Below are positions 1-5,361 of a stretch of 8,132 nucleotides of DNA, piece by piece. The stretch covers positions 1 to 8,132 of the forward strand of contig CAZAPZ010000070.1 of assembly GCA_964487285.1 (NCBI GenBank), read 5' to 3'. Within the stretch, counting starts at the first letter, position 1; the number at the start of each line of letters is the position of its first letter. Under the pieces are notes generated by a model. It made no database searches, was not told the DNA's origin, and saw only the letters and a list, made by a program, of their open reading frames with translations. A program made the translations under genes and the position numbers. This stretch comes from CAZAPZ01 sp964487285 (GTDB lineage: Bacteria; Campylobacterota_A; Desulfurellia; JAADFJ01).

Positions 1-2
1 TA

Positions 3-569
3 GACGAAGTTGAAGCAAGCGATTTTTTTATAAAGACGTTCATTAAAGCAAACATTGATATACGACATATTCCTCCCATTATTAGCGGCACGCAAACAGT
101 CACTGATTTTTTGAAATCACTTGGTATATTGCCGGCAATAGAGGTATATAATATTAATGAGAAACAGTTTTTGTACGAGATTAAAAATAAAAGATTAGCA
201 TACATACACAGCAAAGATATTAATGGAAAATTTGCAATGATTCTTAAAAATAATCTTATAAAACCGAGCGATGTGGTAATTTGCGAAAATGAGGAAAAGA
301 ATAAAAAATTACCTAATTTTGAATCCGTATTATTCTTAGACAAAGAATATTTTCAAAAATTCATTGCGCAGGAAAGTTTGGAATATTTGAGGAGAAAAAA
401 TATAATAGTTAGGGATATGGTAGTTAAAAACTATTTGAATCAAATTTCCATTAACGCTATCCTTTTAGAATCAAAAAAAGAACATGAGCTTGTTAGCCCT
501 ATTATTGAATCTTTATTCAAAAGTGATAATTATGGAGTACTGACAACACTTGAATGTTCGCGTGCTTGA
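3..569 (+). CDS. Hypothetical protein, 3' part only (start lies before the window)
   Basis: The reading frame is open from the first complete codon at position 3 to the TGA at 567-569, giving 188 residues of a protein that starts upstream. An in-frame TTG at 111 is an internal Leu codon and has no ribosome binding site, so it is not taken as the start. I do not recognise the family. The visible part is soluble-looking, with no membrane segment or signal peptide, rich in Lys, Ile, Asn and Glu, and alternates hydrophobic strands with charged helices (for example SDVVICENEEKNKK), as in an alpha/beta enzyme or sensor domain. A near-N-terminal stretch reads IRHIPPIISGTQTV. Codon use is very AT-rich, like its neighbours. 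The promoter of the next gene lies over its last codons. That it is a real gene is fairly sure; its function is unknown. Confidence 0.7.
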   Translation, partial: DEVEASDFFIKTFIKANIDIRHIPPIISGTQTVTDFLKSLGILPAIEVYNINEKQFLYEIKNKRLAYIHSKDINGKFAMILKNNLIKPSDVVICENEEKNKKLPNFESVLFLDKEYFQKFIAQESLEYLRRKNIIVRDMVVKNYLNQISINAILLESKKEHELVSPIIESLFKSDNYGVLTTLECSRA

Positions 570-577
570 TTTATAGT
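550..577 (+). promoter_or_regulatory. Candidate promoter of the marR-type gene
   Basis: TTGAAT at 550-555 and TATAGT at 572-577 are separated by 16 bp, a good match to the vegetative promoter consensus. Transcription would start near 584, leaving a leader of about 27 bases that contains the GGAG ribosome binding site at 601-604. The element lies over the 3' end of the preceding gene. It argues against an ATG at 554 as the regulator's start, since that codon would fall inside the -35 hexamer. This is pattern recognition only, with no experimental support. Confidence 0.5.
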
Positions 578-600
578 AAGCATAAAAATACTTTTATGGC

Positions 601-604
601 GGAG
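601..604 (+). promoter_or_regulatory. Ribosome binding site deciding the marR-type start
   Basis: GGAG sits 6 bases before the ATG at 611. The other in-frame ATG codons, at 554 and 596, have no comparable purine-rich site, so 611 is preferred. Confidence 0.6.
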
Positions 605-610
605 TTAAAA

Positions 611-1099
611 ATGGAAGAAACTAAAAATGTCAAAAATAATGCAATTATCATGGCTGAACTAATGTTTAAGATGGAAAAAACATGCCATCTGAAAGAAGCA
701 CTTTTCTGCAGTAGATGCGGTCTATCTCCAATTGAGTTTCGGTGTATCAGAGAACTGCTGGAAAATCGGTTTCCTTCAATAAGAGAGCTTTCAGTAAAAA
801 TGGATCTTTCGCCTTCCCGACTCACGCATCTGTTGACCGGACTGGAGAACAAGAAACTCATTGTAAGAAAAATTGATGAAAATGATAGAAGAATAATTAA
901 AGTATCACTAAACGATGAGGGTATGATATTTGCAAAAAAAACTATGGATAAATATATGGAGTTTCATCTGCAAATTATTAAACTTATTGATAAAAAAGGA
1001 TTAAATCCAATGCTTTCATGTCTTCAACATTTCCTTGACTCTGTTACATATTTCTTAAATAATGAGCTAACTCCTGAACCTGTAAAGCAAGTACGTTAA
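611..1099 (+). CDS. MarR-family winged-helix transcriptional regulator
   Basis: A 162-residue dimeric DNA-binding repressor or activator of the MarR type, the usual length for the family. After an N-terminal dimerisation helix, the helix-turn-helix spans about residues 57-81 (SIRELSVKMDLSPSRLTHLL). The wing follows at 83-104 and carries the hallmark acidic-Arg-Arg motif (ENDRR, 90-94) and the LNDEG that begins the next helix. The long C-terminal helices (105-150) would complete the dimer interface. The ATG at 611 is chosen for its GGAG site and upstream promoter; a start at 554 would add 19 residues. It is unusually rich in Cys near the N-terminus (25, 33, 36, 45), including a CSRC pair, which suggests redox or metal sensing, though this is inference. 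The ligand and targets cannot be read from sequence. The next intact gene downstream is on the opposite strand, so regulation of a neighbour is only a guess. Confidence 0.9.
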   Translation: MEETKNVKNNAIIMAELMFKMEKTCHLKEALFCSRCGLSPIEFRCIRELLENRFPSIRELSVKMDLSPSRLTHLLTGLENKKLIVRKIDENDRRIIKVSLNDEGMIFAKKTMDKYMEFHLQIIKLIDKKGLNPMLSCLQHFLDSVTYFLNNELTPEPVKQVR

Positions 1100-1182
1100 G
1101 AATCTTTTTTCTTTTGCGTTCCTGCCCGCCCGGAATTAATTTCTTGCTCGTCAATATTCCGCTGACTTTGTTGCATCTTGCG

Positions 1183-1281
1183 ATAGAAAATGAACTATAT
1201 AATTATCAACGACTACATTTATCTATTGGAGATAAAACCCATATGGATCTATATATGCAGCGGATAAGTAGAGCCGATTAA
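1183..1281 (+). pseudogene. Remnant of an IS3-type transposase C-terminus
   Basis: Reading from 1183 to the TAA at 1279-1281 gives a peptide that begins IENELYNYQRLHLSIGD, continues KTHMDLYMQ and ends ISRAD. The pattern YN-x-QR-x-H-x-SxG-x-KT-x-M-x-x-Y is what closes the integrase core domain in IS3-family and related DDE transposases, where the usual form is close to YNxxRxHxSLGxKTPxExY. Here the usual Pro after KT is His. The frame stays open upstream to about 1120, but that part (NFLLVNIPLTLLHLA) does not resemble a transposase, and the DDE catalytic region is absent. No terminal inverted repeats or target duplication were identified. I read it as a short relic of an element that was otherwise lost. 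The match is from memory of the family pattern, so chance resemblance remains possible. Confidence 0.5.
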
Positions 1282-1345
1282 TGAATACGCTTAAGAAAAA
1301 ACAATATTAACGCAGGTAGGGAACAAGAATTTGGAAAAAGTTGTA

Positions 1346-1376
1346 TTGACAAGCGCAGACAGTACATTTGTAAAAT
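1346..1376 (+). promoter_or_regulatory. Weak promoter-like sequence
   Basis: A perfect TTGACA at 1346-1351 is followed after 19 bp by TAAAAT at 1371-1376. The hexamers are good but the spacing is long, and there is no gene on this strand downstream: transcription would run into the convergent EamA gene. It could be a leftover outward promoter of the lost insertion sequence or chance. Confidence 0.22.
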
Positions 1377-1450
1377 AAAAAGAGGCCGGATTGCATGATC
1401 TCTTATTGCTGAATTGCACAACTATAAATATATTTATTGTGTCATTCTCA

Positions 1451-2302
1451 CTATTTTCTCAAAGACCAGTATAGTGAAAACAATACCATAATTCCGCCTG
1501 CTATCTGTTTCATAGTGAGAATTTCCGAAAGAAACAGAACAGCCAATATTATTGATAGTACCGGCTCAAAAAGAATTGACATGGAGACTATAAAAGCCCT
1601 GACTTTTTTTAGTGCATAGCTGAATCCGGTGTGTCCTATAACCTGCGGAATTGCTCCTAATGCAAAAAGGTAGAAATAAGATCTATTGGAGAATCCTATT
1701 AATGGGCTTTTTGTAAAGATTACCGGTATTATTAGAAATAATGCTGTGGCTGGATAAAGAATTGCTATATAGCTTGCCGTATTCATAGTTTTGCGAACTT
1801 TTTGTCCGACCATAAGGTAACCTGCAATGCTCGCTGCAGCTGACATCGAAAGAATATCTCCAAACAGCATTTTGCCTTTAATTTCTAAACTAATATCGGA
1901 TGCTGCTATAGTTATTATTCCAATTATTGCTATTATTGCGGATGAAATCTCTTTAAATGTAGGCTTTTTGTTCATAAACAAAAAAGAAAAAAGAATGATA
2001 AAAAGAGGTCCTGTAGAAACGAGTACGATTGAACTGGCAACGGAAGTATATTTTAGTGATAATGTCCAAAATGAAAAATCGCCTGCAAGGAAAAGAGCCG
2101 AAAGAATAGACATTTTTAATTCCCGTTTATTGGGTTTTCGTAACTTTTTACTAAAATAAACGGGTGTTATTATTAGGCTTCCAACGACCATTCGATAAAA
2201 GGCGATGGATGGGCTTGGCACATTCATAAGCAGTTTTATCCAAATAGCCGCAGTTGATACGCTGATTACAGATATTAGTAAAACAAAATATTCTTTTTTG
2301 AT
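1451..2302 (-). CDS. EamA/DMT-superfamily permease with a non-standard start
   Basis: An inner-membrane carrier of the drug/metabolite transporter superfamily, which typically exports amino acids or other small metabolites. About ten hydrophobic helices are visible, arranged as two EamA repeats. The first includes GDFSFWTLSLKYTSVASS and a helix with STGPLFIILFSFLF. The second includes HTGFSYALKKVRAF and a helix with FEPVLSIILAVLFLSE. The first ATG in frame is at 2227, but that would delete helix 1 (EYFVLLISVISVSTAAIWIK), which the family needs. The frame stays open back to a stop at 2321-2323 with no ATG, GTG or TTG. The best-placed start is the ATC at 2300-2302, preceded by AGGGA at 8-base spacing, giving 283 residues, normal for the family. 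The substrate is unknown. It is divergent from the DUF554 gene. Confidence 0.85.
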   Translation of the reverse strand: MKKEYFVLLISVISVSTAAIWIKLLMNVPSPSIAFYRMVVGSLIITPVYFSKKLRKPNKRELKMSILSALFLAGDFSFWTLSLKYTSVASSIVLVSTGPLFIILFSFLFMNKKPTFKEISSAIIAIIGIITIAASDISLEIKGKMLFGDILSMSAAASIAGYLMVGQKVRKTMNTASYIAILYPATALFLIIPVIFTKSPLIGFSNRSYFYLFALGAIPQVIGHTGFSYALKKVRAFIVSMSILFEPVLSIILAVLFLSEILTMKQIAGGIMVLFSLYWSLRK

Positions 2303-2326
2303 AGTGTGTTCCCTAAAATTTCAATT

Positions 2327-2342
2327 TGTATTTGACTATACA
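2327..2342. promoter_or_regulatory. Operator-like inverted repeat between divergent genes
   Basis: TGTAT and ATACA form a perfect 5-bp inverted repeat around a 6-base spacer. The element covers the -10 hexamer of the EamA promoter and the possible -35 hexamer of the DUF554 promoter, so a protein bound here could control both genes. The half-sites are short, so chance is not excluded. Confidence 0.3.
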
Positions 2343-2359
2343 TTAAACTGTTGTAAAGT
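2332..2359 (+). promoter_or_regulatory. Possible promoter of the DUF554 gene
   Basis: TTGACT (2332-2337) and TAAAGT (2354-2359) are 16 bp apart on the plus strand. The predicted transcript start, near 2366, coincides with the ATG, so this promoter would give a nearly leaderless message. That agrees with the lack of a good ribosome binding site there. An alternative -10, TATACA at 2337-2342, has no good -35. Confidence 0.3.
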
Positions 2360-2362
2360 AAA
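2335..2362 (-). promoter_or_regulatory. Candidate promoter of the EamA permease gene
   Basis: On the minus strand, TTTACT (2357-2362) and TATAGT (2335-2340) are spaced by 16 bp. Transcription would begin near 2328, giving a leader of about 25 bases with the AGGGA site before the ATC at 2302. Because the minus-strand ATG at 2341-2343 lies inside the spacer, it would not be on the transcript, which favours the ATC start over translation from that ATG. Confidence 0.45.
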
Positions 2363-2365
2363 CGG

Positions 2366-3040
2366 ATGATTATTGGTACTATCGTTAACAGTTGCGCTGT
2401 TATCGCAGGTTCTGCTATTGGGCTTGTGATGAAAAAGCGTTTGCCGAGTTATATAAAAAACCGTTTTTTTGAGATTATAGGACTTTTTACAATTGTGTTG
2501 GGATTGAAGATGGCCATAACTATGAAAAATCCTATTGCTCTCATAATAGGATTGCTTGTAGGGTGGATAATAGGAAAACTTCTGAATCTTGACAAAAATC
2601 TTAGTAAAATAGGACTTATATTTGGAAAGTTTTCCAATGACGGCAGCCGTTTTTCCGAAGGATTCACAGTGGCATTTGTACTTTTCTGCGCCGGTTCATT
2701 GACAATTGTAGGTGCATTGGACGAAGGGTTGAGAGGTGACCCAACGCTTCTTTTTACAAAGTCTGTTATGGATGGTGTTTCATCTGTAATTCTTACTTCG
2801 GTATATGGTATAGGGGTAATGTTTGCAGCTATTCCGCTTTTTCTGTTTCAGAGCTCTATCACTCTTTCTGCATCATTTTCAAAACTATTTCTATTGCCTC
2901 CGGTTATTAACGACATAAGCTCAACCGGCGGAGTTTTGATAGTTGCCATAGGCATAGAGCTTTTGTTTGGAAAAAAGTTATCGGTTATTGAACTTCTGCC
3001 CTCTATTTTTATTGTGCCTGTTATCGCTGCTCTTATGTAG
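2366..3040 (+). CDS. DUF554 family membrane protein (YqgA/YdfK-like)
   Basis: A 224-residue integral membrane protein of the DUF554 family, whose biochemical role is not established, although transport is often suggested. The N-terminus (MIIGTIVNSCAVIAGSAIGL, then KKRLP) is typical of the family. The conserved central block follows at about 107-140 (FCAGSLTIVGALDEGL, GDP, then TKSVMDGVSS), as does the late block SSTGGVLIVAIGIELL at 185-200. About six or seven hydrophobic segments alternate with short loops. Length is normal, and there is no frameshift. The ATG at 2366 has only a weak purine stretch upstream, but the family's conserved N-terminus begins exactly here. It is transcribed divergently from the EamA permease, and 201 bp separate it from hemB, which has its own promoter, so it looks monocistronic. 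Identification of the family is secure, function is not. Confidence 0.9.
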   Translation: MIIGTIVNSCAVIAGSAIGLVMKKRLPSYIKNRFFEIIGLFTIVLGLKMAITMKNPIALIIGLLVGWIIGKLLNLDKNLSKIGLIFGKFSNDGSRFSEGFTVAFVLFCAGSLTIVGALDEGLRGDPTLLFTKSVMDGVSSVILTSVYGIGVMFAAIPLFLFQSSITLSASFSKLFLLPPVINDISSTGGVLIVAIGIELLFGKKLSVIELLPSIFIVPVIAALM

Positions 3041-3139
3041 CGGTGATTTAACTTGAGATTATGATTTAGTAAAAATGTTGACGAAAACTGAATGCTTTAC
3101 AAATTTCTTTCTTTTGACTCTTAAATGCTGATTTATTGT

Positions 3140-3168
3140 TTGATATATGATTATTCTTTTGATATAGT
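3140..3168 (+). promoter_or_regulatory. Promoter of hemB
   Basis: TTGATA (3140-3145) and TATAGT (3163-3168) are spaced by exactly 17 bp, each differing from consensus at one position. Transcription would start near 3175, giving a leader of about 67 bases that ends in AAAGGAG before the hemB ATG. The nine-base word TTTGATATA occurs twice here, at 3139-3147 and 3158-3166, overlapping both hexamers; this may be a pair of protein-binding half-sites or a by-product of the promoter sequence. Confidence 0.65.
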
Positions 3169-3241
3169 TTAGGCAGCTGACGGGTATTAGTAGAATTTAA
3201 AGGCACTCAGAATGCGAAAAGTTTTGTAAAAGGAGTTTTTA

Positions 3242-4222
3242 ATGTCGTTTCCAAATACGCGTTTAAGGAGATTAAGGAAAAATGGTTCTATACGCCAAAT
3301 GGTCAGAGAAACGCAGCTAAGTTTATCTGACTTTATCTATCCTATATTTATAAAACCAGGTAAGGGCGTAAAAAATCCTATACGAACAATGCCTGATATT
3401 TATCAGTTTTCAACAGATACTGTCATGAATGAAATTGATGAAATATATGAGTTGGGAATACGCTCGGTACTTTTATTCGGAATACCCGAAAAGAAAGACT
3501 CTATAGGAAGTGAAGCATGGAGTAAAGACGGAGGTGTTCAAAAAGTAATAACATCGATTAAAAATAGATATCCGGATCTTATTGTTGTTGCAGATGCTTG
3601 CTTTTGTGAATACACTACGCATGGTCATTGCGGTGTATTGTCACACGGCGAACTTCTTAACGATCCCACGCTTGTCAATCTTAAAAAAGAAGCTGTAAGT
3701 TATGCAAAGGCAGGTGCCGATGTTGTAGCTCCATCAGGTATGGTTGACGGGATGGTTGGGGCAATTAGAAACGGTTTAGATGATGCCGGCTATCAGAATA
3801 CTATTATACTTGCATATTCTGCAAAATACGCATCGGCATTTTACGGACCTTTTAGGGATGCTGCTGAATCTGCGCCTCAATCGGGTGATAGAAAAAGTTA
3901 TCAAATGGATCCTGCAAATTCAGACGAAGCATTGCGTGAGGCTGATCTTGACATAGAGGAAGGCGCCGATATAATAATGGTCAAACCGGCGCTTAGTTAT
4001 CTTGATGTATTGTATAAGATGAAAGAGAATTTTAATATGCCGATAGCAGCGTATAACGTATCGGGTGAATATTCAATGGTAAAAGCCGTTGCCAAGTTGG
4101 GATATATGGATGAGAAAAGCGTAAGAGACGAATCCCTCATTTCTATAAAGAGGGCAGGTGCCGATATAATAATTACATATTTTGCTAAAGAGATTGCCAA
4201 AGAGGGTTTATTGCGGAGATAA
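3242..4222 (+). CDS. hemB: Porphobilinogen synthase (delta-aminolevulinic acid dehydratase)
   Basis: This cytoplasmic enzyme condenses two 5-aminolevulinate molecules to porphobilinogen, the first common pyrrole of heme, siroheme and cobamide synthesis. The 326 residues match the family length. The Schiff-base lysines are Lys195 (in AYSAKYASAFYGPFRDAA) and Lys248 (in MVKPALSYLD). The catalytic zinc site is the three-cysteine type: Cys120, Cys122 and Cys130 in DACFCEYTTHGHCG. This places it with zinc-dependent rather than magnesium-only enzymes, which have Asp residues there. The C-terminal AGADIIITYFAKE motif is also typical. The ATG at 3242 follows AAAGGAG. It is preceded by a strong promoter and followed by a 320-bp gap, so it appears to be transcribed alone rather than in a hemACDB cluster. 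No heme-responsive or cobalamin-responsive element was recognised in its leader. All key residues are present. Confidence 0.98.
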   Translation: MSFPNTRLRRLRKNGSIRQMVRETQLSLSDFIYPIFIKPGKGVKNPIRTMPDIYQFSTDTVMNEIDEIYELGIRSVLLFGIPEKKDSIGSEAWSKDGGVQKVITSIKNRYPDLIVVADACFCEYTTHGHCGVLSHGELLNDPTLVNLKKEAVSYAKAGADVVAPSGMVDGMVGAIRNGLDDAGYQNTIILAYSAKYASAFYGPFRDAAESAPQSGDRKSYQMDPANSDEALREADLDIEEGADIIMVKPALSYLDVLYKMKENFNMPIAAYNVSGEYSMVKAVAKLGYMDEKSVRDESLISIKRAGADIIITYFAKEIAKEGLLRR

Positions 4223-4542
4223 GCGGTGCAAAAAGGTTGTGAGTAAATTGGATGCAGTAAAATTTTATGCTTATTAAAGAAGGGAGGGGTGATTTTAATA
4301 ATACACAATTCAAATGCTAAAGAGGTGATTACGCTGCACTTGATATATACATGACATTTGCCTTATTGATTCCTATTTTACGACTTGCTGTTTTGGGTAA
4401 TTTTTGACCGGTAAAGTAATCAAAGTCTAAGGTAAATGCTAATAAAAAGATCCGCTTCCGATTTACGTTTTAGAAAGAGATGTATTCGGTGGTAATAAAT
4501 ATGGTCTTAATATGATACAGACCGAAAGGAGGATAACGGTAT
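4223..4542. other. Gene-free stretch and leader before the fix operon
   Basis: This 320-bp region holds no convincing gene. Two strong Shine-Dalgarno-like runs, GGGAGGGGTGATT (4282-4294) and AGAGGTGATT (4321-4330), are not followed at normal spacing by a usable start. A GTG at 4289 would give only 21 residues (to 4354), with the purine run directly against it. The sequence contains TAAAATTTTA (4260s), a self-complementary word, and an inverted repeat GTAAAT (4432-4437) / ATTTAC (4461-4466). No hemB terminator with a proper stem and T-run was found. Promoter hexamers for the fix operon are unclear: TTTAGA (4469-4474) with TAATAA (4493-4498) at 18 bp is the best pair, and it is weak. The 3' end is covered by the leader-hairpin entry. 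Confidence 0.5.
4485..4532 (+). promoter_or_regulatory. Alternative hairpins next to the etfB ribosome binding site
   Basis: TTCGGT (4485-4490) can pair with ACCGAA (4521-4526), and GGTCT (4503-4507) can pair with AGACC (4519-4523). The two downstream arms share ACC, so only one helix can form at a time. Both end just before AGGAGG (4527-4532), which lies 10 bases ahead of the etfB ATG. This layout could influence translation of the operon, but the helices are only 5-6 bp and may have no role. Confidence 0.25.
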
Positions 4543-5352
4543 ATGAATATTCTTGTATTCATTAAACAGGTTCCAGATGCTTCACAGGTGAGAATTAACT
4601 ATGAAACGGGAACTCTTATAAGGGAAGGGGTTCCTGCTATCATCAATCCTTTTGAAGAGCATGCGGTAGAAGAAGCAGTAAAGTTGAAAAAGGAATACGG
4701 CGGTAAGGTGGTAATACTTACAATGGGTCCGCCTCAGGCAGATGCGGCATTAAAACAATGTCTTGCGAGGGGTGCCGATAAGGCATATTTGCTGAGCGAT
4801 CGTATTTTTGCAGGATCGGATACACTTGCAACTTCGTATGCACTTTATGAAGGAGCAAGAAAAGTGATAGAGTTAGAAGGTGATTTTGATCTTTTATTTG
4901 CGGGTAAACAGGCTATAGATGGCGATACGGCTCAGACAGGTCCGGGAATTGCTACAAGATTCGATCTTCCGCTTGTTACATATCTTATTAAGATCAATGA
5001 GGTAAATCTCGATGAAAAATATGTTATTGCAACACGACTAACTGAATTTGGACAAGAGACGGTCAAGGTTCCTATGCCTGCTTTCTTTACCGTGGAAGAG
5101 AGCCTCAATGTTCTCTCTCATTCACCGCTGCCCTATCTTATTAAGGCGGAAAAAGCCGAGATCGGTATTTTATCAGGTAAAAATGTTAACCTTGACAAAG
5201 AGCAGTGTGGTTTGAAGCATTCTCCAACCATGGTGAAAAAGGCCTTTACACCTGAAAAAAAGCAGCGCGGTGCAACATTGTCAGGCACACTTGATAAGAT
5301 TATTGAACAAACAGCTGCTAAAATATCACCATTTTTAAAAAAGGTATCATAG
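4543..5352 (+). CDS. fixA: Electron transfer flavoprotein beta subunit, FixA type
   Basis: This is the beta subunit of an electron-bifurcating electron transfer flavoprotein, the part of FixAB that receives electrons from NADH. It is 269 residues, normal for the family. It starts with the characteristic MNILVFIKQVPD and has NPFEEHAVEEA at 35-45. The nucleotide-binding segment at 118-137 (LFAGKQAIDGDTAQTGPGIA) follows the DGDTAQ-x-GP pattern of bifurcating ETFs. In those proteins this site binds a second FAD, rather than the AMP of mitochondrial-type ETFs. The C-terminal arm (about 195-269) would embrace the alpha subunit. AGGAGG precedes the ATG by 10 bases. It is the first gene of the fixABCX operon, 9 bp before fixB. 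No truncation or odd residues are seen. The name etfB is equally usable; fixA is preferred because fixB, fixC and fixX follow. Confidence 0.96.
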   Translation: MNILVFIKQVPDASQVRINYETGTLIREGVPAIINPFEEHAVEEAVKLKKEYGGKVVILTMGPPQADAALKQCLARGADKAYLLSDRIFAGSDTLATSYALYEGARKVIELEGDFDLLFAGKQAIDGDTAQTGPGIATRFDLPLVTYLIKINEVNLDEKYVIATRLTEFGQETVKVPMPAFFTVEESLNVLSHSPLPYLIKAEKAEIGILSGKNVNLDKEQCGLKHSPTMVKKAFTPEKKQRGATLSGTLDKIIEQTAAKISPFLKKVS

Positions 5353-5361
5353 AGGTATTAG

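Larger units (their letters stand above)
1100..1450. other. Gene-free stretch between the MarR gene and the EamA gene
   Basis: This 350-bp gap holds no intact gene. Its middle contains a transposase-like relic (1183-1281, listed separately), and a possible promoter lies at 1346-1376. Just after the end of the minus-strand permease gene, a weak 5-bp inverted repeat (AAGAG at 1380-1384, CTCTT at 1400-1404, 15-base loop) is followed in that direction by a T-rich run. It could be a poor terminator, but the stem is too short to call. The region from 1115 to 1135 is locally GC-rich (CCTGCCCGCCCGG) compared with its surroundings and may be a scar of inserted DNA. Confidence 0.5.

Noticed and set aside
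554..610. Earlier ATG starts (554 and 596) for the MarR gene
   Set aside because: Both lack a ribosome binding site, and 554 falls inside the predicted -35 element; 611 has GGAG at 6 bases.
571..861. Minus-strand open frame of 96 codons opposite the MarR gene
   Set aside because: It lies wholly inside the well-supported regulator gene and has no recognisable domain; it is a shadow frame.
1380..1404. Terminator for the EamA gene
   Set aside because: The stem is only 5 bp with a 15-base loop; the T-rich run beyond it is suggestive but not enough.
1827..2159. Plus-strand open frame of 110 codons opposite the permease
   Set aside because: It is antisense to a clear EamA protein, and its translation looks like the mirror of membrane-helix codons.
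3997..4308. Minus-strand open frame of 103 codons at the end of hemB
   Set aside because: It overlaps conserved hemB coding sequence and shows no family features.
4289..4354. Small gene of 21 codons starting at GTG
   Set aside because: The Shine-Dalgarno run directly abuts the start codon, the peptide matches nothing known to me, and no downstream coupling is evident.
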